The translations under genes and the position numbers were made by a program. A DNA stretch of 64,000 nucleotides from Trebonia sp963771985. Lineage in GTDB: Bacteria > Actinomycetota > Actinomycetes > Streptosporangiales > Streptosporangiaceae. The stretch spans positions 806,001 to 870,000 of the forward strand of contig CAVYVO010000004.1 in NCBI GenBank assembly GCA_963771985.1, in the 5' to 3' direction. The notes under the pieces are model-generated. The model worked only from the letters and a program-made list of their open reading frames with translations, was not told where the DNA came from and did no database searches. This document shows, in pieces, positions 8,552-17,561 of this stretch; the stretch's first letter is position 1, and each line of letters opens with the position of its first letter.

Positions 8552-9320
8552 GCGCCGCGCCGGGTTCCGCGTCCGGCTGGCCGCCGGCGAGCGGCTGATC
8601 GGGACATTCGTCAAGTCACGCGACCCGTCCGCAGCGGAAGCCCTGGCCGCCGCCGGGTACGACTTCGTGCTCGCGGACCTGGAGCACGCGCCGCTTTCGG
8701 CCGCCGACGTCGAGGGCATCGTCCGGGCATGCGCGGCCTGGGATGCCGCCGTGCTGGCGCGGGTGCCGCCGTCCGGGCTCGGTGTGTGCGGCGCGCTGCT
8801 CGACGCCGGCGTCACCGGCATCCAGGTCAGCGACGTCACCGGGGCGGCCGCGGCCACGGCGGCGCAAGCGGCGGCGCGGTACCCGCCGCGGGGCTCGCGA
8901 GGCCTCTCGCTGGCGACGCGCGCGGGGCGGTTCGGCCTGGCGGCCGCCGCCGAGCACATCGCGGCGAGCGCGGAAGGCACGGTGCTCATCGGACAGATCG
9001 AGTCGGCCGCCGGGCTCGCCGCCCTGCGCCCGGTGATCGAGACCGGCGTCTTCGACGCGCTGTTTCTCGGCGCCCTGGACCTGTCCGTGTCGCTGGGACA
9101 TCCGGGTGCGGCCGGGCATCCGGAGGTCGCGGCGGCGCTCACCGGCGCCGCGGGGGTCATCACGGGCAGCGGCATGCCGCTGGGGGTGCCCTGCGCGACG
9201 ACGGCCGAGGCCGCCGCCTGGGCAGCGCGCGGGGCCACGCTGCTCGCGGTGTCCAGCGACCTGGCGATGCTGGCCGCGGCCGGGCTAGCCACGGTGCGAG
9301 CACTCCGGGAGGAGAAATGA
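8541..9320 (+). CDS. HpcH/HpaI-family class II aldolase
   Basis: This TIM-barrel aldolase of 259 residues belongs to the 2-dehydro-3-deoxyglucarate / 4-hydroxy-2-oxo-acid aldolase family. Seen in order: GTFVKSRDPSAAEALAAAGY, DFVLADLEHAPLS with metal- and substrate-binding acidic residues, IQVSDVTGAAAAT, RYPPRGSRGLSLATRAGRFG, GQIESAAGL with the metal Glu, and FLGALDLSVSLG. The family cleaves 2-keto-4-hydroxy acids to pyruvate or glyoxylate-type products. GTG 8541 overlaps the cupin gene and the stop overlaps the next start by 4 bp, indicating one operon. It fits the last step of a meta-cleavage-type pathway. Confidence 0.88.
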   Translation: MTPERRAGFRVRLAAGERLIGTFVKSRDPSAAEALAAAGYDFVLADLEHAPLSAADVEGIVRACAAWDAAVLARVPPSGLGVCGALLDAGVTGIQVSDVTGAAAATAAQAAARYPPRGSRGLSLATRAGRFGLAAAAEHIAASAEGTVLIGQIESAAGLAALRPVIETGVFDALFLGALDLSVSLGHPGAAGHPEVAAALTGAAGVITGSGMPLGVPCATTAEAAAWAARGATLLAVSSDLAMLAAAGLATVRALREEK

Positions 9321-10307
9321 CGGAGCATCCGCGCGGTGAGGTGGCGCACCTCGGCCACGCAGAGCTGCTGACCCCGGTGCCGGACCTGAGCCTCGCCTAC
9401 TTCACCGAACTGCTCGGCATGACCGTGGTGGACGAGGCGCCGGGAGCGTGGTTCCTGCGCGGGCACGGCGACTACGAACGGTACAGCCTCAAGCTGACCG
9501 CCGCCGCGGCGGCGGGACTGGGGCACATGGCGCTGCGCGCTCGCAGCGCCGCCGCTTTGCAGCGCCGGGTGTCGTGGCTGAAGTCGGCCGGGGTCGACGG
9601 GGTTCTGGGTATCACCGGAGGCGGGCAAGGGGCCCGCGTTCGAGTTCCGCGATCCCGACGGGCATTCGTGCCGTCTCTACTACGAGACCGAGAAGTACGC
9701 GGCGCCTGCTGACTCGCGGCCCGCGATGAAGTCGAACCATCAGCGGTACGCGGGGCGGGGCGCGAACGTGCGGCGGCTGGAGCACGTGAACCTGATGGCG
9801 GCGGACGTGCGGGCCTGCCGGGAGTTCTGGGAAACCGGGTTCGGGCTGCGGACGTACGAGATCATCCGGCGCGGCGATGACTCGGAAGACGGGGCGTGGC
9901 TGAGCAGCACGATCCAGGGCCACGAGGTCATCTACGTGCGGGATTACCGTGCGGGGCGGGGACGGCTGCACCACCTGGCGTTCTGGGTGGACTCGCGGGA
10001 GGAGGTGCTGCGCACGGCCGACATCATGTCCGACGCGTTCGTGCCGATCGAGGCCGGGCCGTCCCGGCACATCCCCGTCCAGGGTTTCTACCTGTACACC
10101 CGCGAGCCGGGCGGGAACAGGATCGAGGTGTGCAGCGGCGGGTACCTGTGGTTCGACCCAGATGACAACCCCGTGATCTGGACGGCCGAGGAGTACGCGG
10201 CCAAGCCCGGCTGGGGCGCCCGCCTCCCGGACACCTTCCGCACCTACGGCACCCCGCCCCTCGCAAACCCCTCTGAGCCGGAATCCAGGCGTGCCGGAAG
10301 CCCCTGA
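9317..10307 (+). pseudogene. Two-domain VOC extradiol dioxygenase (catechol 2,3-dioxygenase type), one frameshift
   Basis: The frame from ATG 9317 encodes an N-terminal VOC domain (GHAELLTPVPDLSLAYFTEL) up to about GVDG. Homology then continues one base later as FWVSPEAGKGPAFEFRDPDG, LYYETEKYA, and the catalytic VOC domain. The Fe ligands are all present: His in RLEHVNLM, His in LHHLAFWV, Glu in NRIEV. The shift falls in the G4 run at 9599-9602; removing one G restores an enzyme of about 330 residues that cleaves aromatic diols between ring carbons. It sits between the aldolase and the PanE-like reductase. It is either a true frameshift or a homopolymer sequencing error; the full conservation on both sides favours the latter or a very recent event. 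Confidence 0.82.
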
Positions 10308-10325
10308 CGGAAGGTGGTTGGACGA

Positions 10326-11282
10326 GTGAGGATCACGGTCGCCGGGGCAGGGGCGATGGGGTGCCGGTTCGGCGGGGCGCTGTTTGAGGCGGGGCACGAG
10401 GTGCTGCTGCTCGACGGGTGGCGGGATCACGTGTCCGCGATCAACGAATCCGGGCTGCGGATCACCGACGAGACCGGCTCGCGGCTCGTAGCGGTTCCGG
10501 CGACGCTCTTCCCGGCCACGCCGGAACCCGCTGACCTCGTGATCGTGTTCGCCAAGGCCACGCAGACGGCCGCGGTCGCGGCCGCGACCGCGGCCGCGAT
10601 CGGCCCGGACACGCTGGTCCTCACGCTGCAGAACGGCCTGGGCAACATCGAGGCGCTCCGGGCATACGCGCCCGAGGCCCGGCTGCTCGCCGGGACCACC
10701 ACGCTGGGCACGGAGCTCCTAGGTCCAGGGCACATCCGCGCGCTGGGGTCCGGCGAGACAGTGCTCGGCGCGCTCGGGCCGGGGTCTTCCGATTATGCGG
10801 AACGGACGGTTCTTACTCTCTCAGCCGCCGGTCTCCAGGCCCGCGTGGCGGCCGACGCGCTCGCGGTGATCTGGGCCAAGGTCGCGTTCAACTGCGTGAT
10901 GAACAGCCTGTGCGCGATCGCCTCGATACCGGTGTCCGCGCTCGGCTTGTACGAGGAATTCGACGCGGTCGCTTCGGGCATCCTGCGAGAGGTCGCCGCG
11001 GTCGCGGCGGCGGAGGGCGTGGCGGTGGACACGGCGGTGGCGCTGCGGCTGATGAAGGCCCAATTCGACCCGGCGGCCTCCGGCTCGCACCTGGCATCCA
11101 CGCTGCAGGACCTGATGAACGGCCGCCCCACCGAGATCGCCCACCTCAACGGCGCGATCGCGTCCCGTGCTTCGGCCCACGGCATCGAGGCGCCGCTGAA
11201 CACCCTCATCACCCAGCTGGTCCAGCTCCTAGAAGCCACCTGGCCCCGCCGCGTCAACAGCCTCTACCCCGACACACAATAG
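10326..11282 (+). CDS. 2-dehydropantoate 2-reductase family (PanE/ApbA-like) oxidoreductase
   Basis: This protein of 318 residues has an N-terminal Rossmann fold (ITVAGAGAMGCRFGGAL, NADPH-binding), the family motif LTLQNGLGN, and a helical C-terminal domain with the catalytic Lys region VIWAKVAFNCVMNSLCAI. GTG 10326 is chosen over the upstream in-frame GTG because GGAAGG lies just before it. True PanE makes pantoate for CoA. The catabolic neighbours (cupin, aldolase, dioxygenase) suggest instead a paralogue reducing a 2-oxo-acid intermediate. Family assignment is firm and substrate is open. Confidence 0.85.
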   Translation: MRITVAGAGAMGCRFGGALFEAGHEVLLLDGWRDHVSAINESGLRITDETGSRLVAVPATLFPATPEPADLVIVFAKATQTAAVAAATAAAIGPDTLVLTLQNGLGNIEALRAYAPEARLLAGTTTLGTELLGPGHIRALGSGETVLGALGPGSSDYAERTVLTLSAAGLQARVAADALAVIWAKVAFNCVMNSLCAIASIPVSALGLYEEFDAVASGILREVAAVAAAEGVAVDTAVALRLMKAQFDPAASGSHLASTLQDLMNGRPTEIAHLNGAIASRASAHGIEAPLNTLITQLVQLLEATWPRRVNSLYPDTQ

Positions 11283-11340
11283 GTTGCACAACTAGGATTT
11301 CGGACACTGTTCGGAGTGGCTGGGAGATAATCGGAAGCGT

Positions 11341-12091
11341 GGACACCATGCCGCTAGGGCTCCCGGCACCGCCAGCCGAGATACTGCGCGCTCGGTACCA
11401 GGGCAGACTGCCGCCGACGCTCGACGCCCTCAGCGGGCCGTCGCACGGGACCGTACAACTGCCCCCACATGTCGCGTGGTCCGGCCAGACGGCGTTCGAC
11501 CTCGACCGGCCCAAGCCCTGCATACACTGAATGACGCACTTGAGATTGGCAACTCCTTTCCACTGGTCATCACCGGTGGATACGCGGTTCAGGCACACCG
11601 TCTAGTCGACCGCTTCAGCCGCGACATTGATGTCGCGACCGACACCGACGTTCCGATGGACGCCATCGTCGCCGCCATGACGGAGGGGCTGACTAGGCGC
11701 GGTTGGGATGTGCAAATCTTCGGCATAGACCCGCTCTCCGCACGCATGATGGCCTCTGACCCAAGTACCGGCGAGTGGTGCGAGCTAGGTCCGGGCCCTA
11801 GCCGACAGAGGCCTCCCACGCGACCTGATTGACATTCACGCGGCGTCAGGCCAGCGCTCGAACACCGAACTGGAATCTCTCGGCCGACGACACGCCCGTG
11901 AGGGCAACTTCAGCCTCGAAGACCTCAAGGCACGCCTTGAGGGCGCGGAATGGTACGACAACCAGGCATTCGCTGACTATGGCCTGTCCGAGGAGGATAT
12001 TGCTCACCTTCGCGCGTGGGCGCAAGCGTGGTCGGATGACATCAACAGGCGCCTCTACCAGGCAGTCATCGACGAGGACGACCCGGCCTGA
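11341..12091 (+). pseudogene. Collapsed AbiEii-type toxin-antitoxin locus (antitoxin + nucleotidyltransferase toxin remnants)
   Basis: Three coding fragments in different frames can be read. First, an N-terminal antitoxin-like part (LDALSGPSHGTVQLPPHVAWSG, FDLDRPKP) ends by about 11530. Second, the catalytic core of an AbiEii/AbiGii-family nucleotidyltransferase toxin appears, VITGGYAVQAHRLVDRFSRD with IDVATD, running to about 11785. Third, its C-terminal half follows (VRALADRGLPRDLIDIHAAS, GLSEEDIAHLRAWAQAW), ending at TGA 12091. Two deletions explain this: one fusing antitoxin to toxin, and one removing about 35-40 toxin residues between the core and VRALADRG. The active-site core survives, but no intact toxin is encoded. 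It directly precedes the NaeI-type system, suggesting a defence island. Confidence 0.75.
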
Positions 12092-12107
12092 GTTGTAGCC
12101 TGCCTTC

Positions 12108-13067
12108 GTGACCGTGCAGCCCGCACTGTTTGGGCCGCAAATCCCGACGGCGGACGCCGGACTGCGGGCCGTGGCCGAAGAACTCGTCGAACGCGACCCG
12201 TCCGGCGCCAGGGTCGCTAGGGTGCTGCGGCGGACGTACGACATGCTGCTCGACGGGCAGCACACCGGGCGGTACCGGTGGGATCAGCTCTTCAAGACGG
12301 AGAAGACGCACTTCGGGACGCTGGTCGAGATCAACATGCAGCGGGCGTTCGGGTTCGCCGACGGGCAGGCCATGGACTTCGCGATCCGAGGCGTCGACGT
12401 GGACTGCAAGTTCTCGCAGACCCCGGCGGACTGGATGATCCCGCCGGAGGCGCTGGGACAGCTCGTGCTCGGCCTGTGGGCCAGCGACGACCAGGGCCTG
12501 TGGTCACTGGGCCTGATCCGGGCGGCCGACGCGGTCTTGACCAGCGCGACCGGGAACCGGGACCGCAAACGGTGGCTCTCCCCGGCGGGGAAGGCGTCGG
12601 TGACGTGGCTTTTCAGGAACAGGCCCCTGCCGGAGAACGCCCTGCTGCGCATCCCGCCGCGAGACGTGGACCGGGTCTTCACCTGCTCCGCGCACGGCGC
12701 CCAGCGCGTGGACATGCTGTTCCGGCTGGCGCAGCGCCGGATCATCAGCCGCACGGTGGTCGCCACGGTCGCGCAGCAGGAGGACTACATGAAACGCGTC
12801 CGCGGCAACGGCGGATCGCGCAGCAGGCTGCGCCCCGAGGGCATCGTGATCTTCGGCCACTACGACAGTCACCGCGGCGTGGCGGAGCAACTGCGGCTGC
12901 CGGTACCCGCACCGGGGTCAGGTGAGTCGGTCAGCGTCCGGCTGGCCCGGCGGCGGGCGCACCACGAAGGGCTGCCGTTCATCACTCTGAGCGGTGAGCG
13001 CTGGGTGGCGGCGCTGCCGGGCGACCCGGTGGAACCAGCGCCGCTACTCCCCGGCACGAAAGCGTGA
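12108..13067 (+). CDS. NaeI-family type IIE restriction endonuclease
   Basis: This protein of 319 residues matches NaeI along its length as I recall that enzyme: DGQHTGRYRWDQLFKTEKTH, GTLVEINMQRAFGF, MDFAIRGVDVDCKFSQ, ADWMIPPEALG, and in the C-terminal domain ATVAQQEDYMKRVRGNGGSR and LRPEGIVIFGHY. NaeI cleaves GCCGGC after binding a second effector site. The catalytic set corresponds to Glu74, Asp90, Asp99 and Lys101 (D-V-D-C-K). The Leu whose change turns NaeI into a topoisomerase appears conserved at about position 47. The cognate methylase gene lies 106 bp downstream. All active-site residues are intact, so activity on GCCGGC is expected though not proven. Confidence 0.9.
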   Translation: MTVQPALFGPQIPTADAGLRAVAEELVERDPSGARVARVLRRTYDMLLDGQHTGRYRWDQLFKTEKTHFGTLVEINMQRAFGFADGQAMDFAIRGVDVDCKFSQTPADWMIPPEALGQLVLGLWASDDQGLWSLGLIRAADAVLTSATGNRDRKRWLSPAGKASVTWLFRNRPLPENALLRIPPRDVDRVFTCSAHGAQRVDMLFRLAQRRIISRTVVATVAQQEDYMKRVRGNGGSRSRLRPEGIVIFGHYDSHRGVAEQLRLPVPAPGSGESVSVRLARRRAHHEGLPFITLSGERWVAALPGDPVEPAPLLPGTKA

Positions 13068-13173
13068 CCCGCACGGCCCGGGAGCGGGGACACGGGATCA
13101 AAAGTGCCTTCGATCCGCCGCGGCGGGCCGGTGATGCGCCAAGATGTTAGGCATGCCGGGCAGGGGAGGTGAG

Positions 13174-14424
13174 GTGTCGAGGTACCGGTTCGTGGAGATC
13201 TGCGCGGGAGCGGGCGGGCAGTCGCTCGGCCTGGAGCTCGCGGGGTTCGAGCACGAGCTCTCCGTCGAGCTTGACCAGGACGCGTGCGCCACGCTGCGCT
13301 ATAACAGGCCGCACTGGAAGGTCGCCGTCGGTGACGTCGCCAGCCCCGGCGTGTGGAACCCCGCCGAGTACGCGGGGGCCGACCTGCTGGCCGGCGGTGT
13401 CCCTTGCCCGCCGTTCACTGTGGCGGGCAAGCAGCTCGGCGCCACCGACGAGCGCGACCTGTTCGCCTGGGCGGTCGAGCTGTGCGCGGTCGTCAGGCCC
13501 CGCGCGCTCCTGCTGGAGAACGTCCGGGGGCTGAGCCTGCCGCGTTTCGCCGCCTACCGGCAGCGCGTCCTCGACCGTCTCGCCGAGCTCGGCTACGTCG
13601 CCGACTGGCGGCTGCTGCACGCCGCGGACTTCGGCGTCCCGCAGCTGCGGCCCCGGTTCGTCCTCGTCGCGATGCCCCCCGCGGACTTCGCGTACTTCAC
13701 CTGGCCGGAGCCGCAGGCCCAGCCCGCTACGGTAGGCGAGACGCTGCGCGACCTGATGGCGGCGAACGGCTGGCGCGGCGCCGCCGCCTGGGCGAAGAAG
13801 GCGAACGACATCGCGCCCACGATCGTCGGCGGTTCCAAGAAGCACGGCGGCCCCGACCTCGGGCCGACCCGGGCCAAGCGGGCCTGGCGCGAGATGGGCG
13901 TGGACGCGCTCGGCATCGCGGACGCCGCCCCGCCGGCGGACGCCCCCGTCAGCCTGCTGCCGAAGCTGACCTGCGAGATGGTCGCCCGGCTCCAGGGCTG
14001 GGACGACGCCGAGTACCTGTGGACGTTCACCGGCCGCAAGACCGCGAACTATCGGCAGATCGGCAACGCCTTCCCGCCGCCGGTGGCCCGCGCGATCGGC
14101 GAGCGGATCCGGCGCGCCCTCGACCATCGTGGCGAGCCGCGGCAGCTCGTCGAGCAGACCAGCGTCACACACGACCCGGTGTACGCGGTCCTGCGCGACG
14201 ACGGCGGGTTCCTGACCATGGATCAGATCCTGCGTCGCCTGGCGGCGCCGATGGAGATCCCCGCGTTCGAGCGGCACCTGTCCCACCTCAAGCGGGACTT
14301 CCACATCGAGGTGGAGCACAGGAAGGCCGGCGACGCCTACAAGCTCGGCGCGTTCAAGGCGTTCGTCGGGCAGGAGGACCACCTCCGCCACGAGGCCTTC
14401 GTCAATCCCAGCAAGATCAGCTGA
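13174..14424 (+). CDS. DNA (cytosine-5) methyltransferase, NaeI-type cognate methylase
   Basis: This protein of about 416 residues is a C5-cytosine methylase with motifs in order: motif I FVEICAGAGGQSLGLELAGF, motif IV GGVPCPPFTVAGKQLG with the catalytic Pro-Cys, motif VI LLLENVRGL, motif VIII near LRPRFVLVAM, and motif X YRQIGNAFPPPVARAIGE. A C-terminal extension of about 100 residues follows motif X. GTG 13174 follows GGGGAGGTGA at 13163-13172; ATG 13144 is an alternative 10 residues upstream without a clear ribosome site. Pairing with the NaeI-like nuclease implies methylation of GCCGGC to protect the host. Confidence 0.9.
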   Translation: MSRYRFVEICAGAGGQSLGLELAGFEHELSVELDQDACATLRYNRPHWKVAVGDVASPGVWNPAEYAGADLLAGGVPCPPFTVAGKQLGATDERDLFAWAVELCAVVRPRALLLENVRGLSLPRFAAYRQRVLDRLAELGYVADWRLLHAADFGVPQLRPRFVLVAMPPADFAYFTWPEPQAQPATVGETLRDLMAANGWRGAAAWAKKANDIAPTIVGGSKKHGGPDLGPTRAKRAWREMGVDALGIADAAPPADAPVSLLPKLTCEMVARLQGWDDAEYLWTFTGRKTANYRQIGNAFPPPVARAIGERIRRALDHRGEPRQLVEQTSVTHDPVYAVLRDDGGFLTMDQILRRLAAPMEIPAFERHLSHLKRDFHIEVEHRKAGDAYKLGAFKAFVGQEDHLRHEAFVNPSKIS

Positions 14425-14531
14425 AGCTGCCGCCACCCGCTTCTCAGCCGCTGGCTTAATTCCTGTTTAGTTCCGGCGCAATCGGCGCGTGTCAAAGTGT
14501 CGCAAAAGCACCGGGAACTGGGGAGTTAGGT

Positions 14532-15640
14532 TTGTCTGCCAGGAACAGGGACCGCGGCGTGCTGAACTTCTACGCCGGTCCTACCGCACTGCCATGGCCG
14601 GTCATCGAGCGCATGCGCGAGGACATCGTCGATTTTCATGGCACCCGGATGGGGATCATGGAAATCAGCCACCGAGCGCCCGAGATCGAGGGCCTGATAG
14701 CTGACACTGCGGCCAGAGTGCGACGGCTGCTGCGCCTGACGGCGGAATTCGAGGTGCTCTTCCTTCAGGGCGGCGGGTCGCTGCAGTTCAGCATGATCCC
14801 GATGAACTTCTCCGCGCCGGGAGAGCCGGTCGATTACGCGGACACCGGCTACTGGGCGCGCGAATCGATAGCCGAGGCCGAGCGGATGGGACGGGACGTC
14901 GCGGTCGTAGCCTCGTCCGCTGACAGGTCCTACCGCTATGTGCCGCCGGTCTCGTCGATCCGGCCGCGGCCCGGCGCGAAGTACCTGCACCTCGTGACCA
15001 ACAACACCGTCGAGGGCACCCAGTTCCGCGAACTGCCGCGCACTGGCATCCCGCTGATCGCCGACATGAGCTCGGACCTGATGACGGACGTGTTCGACGC
15101 GAGCGCCTGCGACATGGCCTACGCGCACGCGCAAAAGAACATCGGCATCGCGGGCGTGACCGTGGTCATCGTGCGCCGGGCGCTGCTCACAGCATCGCCG
15201 GTACGCGCGAACTGCCCGCGATCCTCGATTACCGCACCCACGCGCTGCACCGCTCGAATTACCACACGCCGCCGACGTTCGCCATTTACGTCATGTGGCT
15301 GATGCTCGGCTGGATCGAGGAGGAAATCGGCGGGCTGGCTATCCTAGGCGCGCTCAACCGCCGCAAGGCCGCGACGCTATATGACTTCCTCGACGACACC
15401 CCGTTCTACCGGTGCCTGGCGGATCACGACTCCCGGTCGGTGACGAACGTGACGTTCGCCCTGCCGTCGGCGGAACTGCACCACCGGTTCCTCGAAGACG
15501 CCGACAAGGCCGGCTTCGCGGGACTGGCCGGGCACCGCAGCACCGGCGGCTGCCGGGCCAGCCTGTTCAACGGGGTCACCCAGGAGATGGTGGACCAGCT
15601 TGTCGATTTCATGGACGCGTTCGCGGAACGGAACCGGTAG
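14532..15640 (+). pseudogene. serC: Phosphoserine aminotransferase, one frameshift
   Basis: A TTG start at 14532 follows GGGGAG. The first frame encodes NFYAGPTALPWPVIERMRED, the PLP-binding region EVLFLQGGGSLQFSMIPMNF, YADTGYWARE and AYAHAQKNIGIAGVTVVIVR, with the PLP Lys in the AQKNIG segment. At about 15190 one base is missing. The next frame continues SIAGTRELPAILDYRTHALH, YHTPPTFAIYVMWLMLGWIE, and ends ELVDFMDAFAERNR-like at 15640. The restored protein of about 369 residues would convert 3-phosphohydroxypyruvate to phosphoserine. Sequence is otherwise fully conserved, so the shift is either recent or a sequencing error. Confidence 0.85.
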
Positions 15641-16006
15641 GAGCGGGGTCATCCGTGAACATGCTGATCGAGAAGCGCAAGCCGGACGGCACGATGGTTC
15701 CCGTCCCGTACATCGCGCGGCGCGAACCGCAAGAGCCTGGCTGTAATCGACAACGAACTGCGGCAGGCAGTCCGCGGCGACATGTACGACGACCGGGGCG
15801 GCTGCCGCGGGCGGCGCGAGCGCTGCTGTGGTGGTGGGCGCTGCGGGATCCCGCCGCCCGGCTCAAGCGGCTATGGAAGGTAACGGTCCGATCGTGCGCT
15901 GGCGGCCGTCCGATGTCCCGCTCCTCGCCGGTTTTCGATAACGCGAAGGATTTCACGTCCTATGGGGTCACAGGATCTTTCACGTTAAGCTCCCTGTCCG
16001 GTTTGC
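15641..16006 (+). other. Stretch without a recognisable intact gene
   Basis: A GTG at 15655 opens a frame (MLIEKRKPDGTMVPVPYIARR) that runs to 16080 through the terminator hairpin, with composition unlike a real protein after about 25 residues. A neighbouring frame reads SLAVIDNELRQAVRGDMYDD before losing coherence. This looks like a decayed small gene downstream of serC. No family could be named. Confidence 0.4.
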
Positions 16007-16046
16007 ACGGAGTCGGGGTGACTGGCGAGAGTCACCCCGACTCCGT
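16007..16046. terminator. Strong hairpin between convergent serC region and gatB
   Basis: A perfect 17-bp inverted repeat, ACGGAGTCGGGGTGACT at 16007-16023 and its complement at 16030-16046, encloses a 6-nt loop (GGCGAG). It lies 31 bp beyond the gatB stop and at the end of the plus-strand transcription unit, as expected for a bidirectional intrinsic terminator. Confidence 0.85.
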
Positions 16047-16076
16047 TCCGGATAAAAAAGGACAGGTACCTGGCTG

Positions 16077-17561
16077 CTAGGCCAGGCGTTCCATGATCAG
16101 GTCGCGGACGCGGGACGCGTCGGCCTTGCCGCCGGTGGCCTTCATGACCGCGCCGACCAGGACGCCAGCCGCCTGCATCTTGCCGCTGCGGATCCTGGCG
16201 ACCACGTCCGGGTTGGCGTCGATCGCGGCGTCGATCGCGGCGAGCAGCGCGGAATCGTCGCTGACCACGGCTAGGCCGCGGGCGGCGACCACGTCGTCCG
16301 GCGTGCCCTCCTCGTCGAGCACGCCCTCGATGACCTGGCGGGCCAGCCGGTCGTTCAGCGTCCCGGCGGCGACGAGCTCGGCGACACGAGCCACATCCGC
16401 CGGCGTTATGCGCAGCTCCGAGACCTCGATGCCCATGTCGTTCGCCCGGCGTGCCAGCTCGCCCAGCCACCACTTGCGCGCGTCGGCCGGGGACGCCCCG
16501 GCCGCGATCGTCGCCTCCACCACGTCGAGCGCGCCGGCGTTGCGCAGCGCCTCGAATTCCAGCTCCGACAGCGACCACGACTCGATCAGCCGGGCGCGCC
16601 GCGCCGACGGCAGCTCGGGCAGCGACGCCTGAATCGACTTCACCCAGTCCTCGTCGGGCGCCACCGGCACCAGGTCGGGCTCCGGGAAGTACCGGTAGTC
16701 CTGCGCTTCCTCCTTCGACCGCCCGGACGTGGTGACGCCGGTGTCCTCGTGGAAGTGCCGCGTCTCCTGGATCACCCGGCCGCCGCCGTTCAGCACCCCG
16801 GCCTGGCGGGAGATCTCCGAACGCACCGACCGCTCCACCGACCGCAGCGAGTTCACGTTCTTGGTCTCGGTCCTGGTCCCCCACGCGTCCGAGCCGCGCG
16901 CCGCGATCGACGTGTTCACATCGCAGCGCAGCGAGCCCTCTTCCATCCGCACGTCGGAGACGGCGAGGGTACGCAGCACGTCGCGCAGTTCGGTGACGTA
17001 CGCGCGCGCGACCTCCGGCGCCAGGAAGCCGGTCCCCGGCACCGGCTTGGTGACGATCTCCACCAGCGGGATGCCGGCCCGGTTGTAGTCGACCAGCGAG
17101 TACTCGGCGCCCTGGATGCGCCCGGTCGCGCCGCCGACGTGCAGCGACTTGCCGGTGTCCTCCTCCAGGTGCACCCGCTCGATGCCGACCCGGACGGTCT
17201 TCCCGCCGATGGCCACGTCCAGGTAGCCGTCCACGCAGAGCGGCTCGTCGTACTGGGAGATCTGGAAGTTCTTCGGCATGTCCGGGTAGAAGTAGTTCTT
17301 CCGCGCGAACCGGCACCACGACGCGATCGAGCAGTTCAGCGCGAGCCCGATCTTGATCGTGTACTCGATCGCCCGCCGGTTCACCACGGGCAGCGAGCCG
17401 GGCAGGCCGAGGCACACCGGGCACGTCTGGCTGTTCGGCTCCGCGCCGAACGTCGTCGGGCAGCCGCAGAACATCTTCGTCGTAGTCCCGAGCTCTACGT
17501 GCGTCTCGAGCCCGAAGACCGGCTCGTAGCGCCCTATCGCCTCTTCGTACGTGACGGTCAT
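16077..17561 (-). CDS. gatB: Aspartyl/glutamyl-tRNA amidotransferase subunit B
   Basis: This protein of 494 residues is GatB, which phosphorylates Glu-tRNA(Gln) or Asp-tRNA(Asn) and passes it to the GatA amidase. It contains the signature GLETHVELGTTTKMFCGCPT, the zinc-site cysteines in CGCPTTF and CPVCLG, FYPDMPKNFQISQYDEPLC and VDYNRAGIPLVEIVTKP. The C-terminal GatB/YqeY domain ends at RDLIMERLA. The ATG at 17561 overlaps the gatA stop by 4 bp. Order gatC-gatA-gatB on one strand indicates one operon. Its end faces a strong terminator. Confidence 0.97.
   Translation of the reverse strand: MTVTYEEAIGRYEPVFGLETHVELGTTTKMFCGCPTTFGAEPNSQTCPVCLGLPGSLPVVNRRAIEYTIKIGLALNCSIASWCRFARKNYFYPDMPKNFQISQYDEPLCVDGYLDVAIGGKTVRVGIERVHLEEDTGKSLHVGGATGRIQGAEYSLVDYNRAGIPLVEIVTKPVPGTGFLAPEVARAYVTELRDVLRTLAVSDVRMEEGSLRCDVNTSIAARGSDAWGTRTETKNVNSLRSVERSVRSEISRQAGVLNGGGRVIQETRHFHEDTGVTTSGRSKEEAQDYRYFPEPDLVPVAPDEDWVKSIQASLPELPSARRARLIESWSLSELEFEALRNAGALDVVEATIAAGASPADARKWWLGELARRANDMGIEVSELRITPADVARVAELVAAGTLNDRLARQVIEGVLDEEGTPDDVVAARGLAVVSDDSALLAAIDAAIDANPDVVARIRSGKMQAAGVLVGAVMKATGGKADASRVRDLIMERLA

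Noticed and set aside
12500..13000. Long open frames opposite ppc, pccB, the methylase, folD/purH and other genes
   Set aside because: They have Arg/Ala/Pro-rich composition, no ribosome sites and no conserved motifs; this is usual for antisense frames in very GC-rich DNA.
15655..16080. A 142-codon ORF after serC as a real gene
   Set aside because: It runs through a perfect terminator hairpin and has no coherent motif after the first 25 codons.
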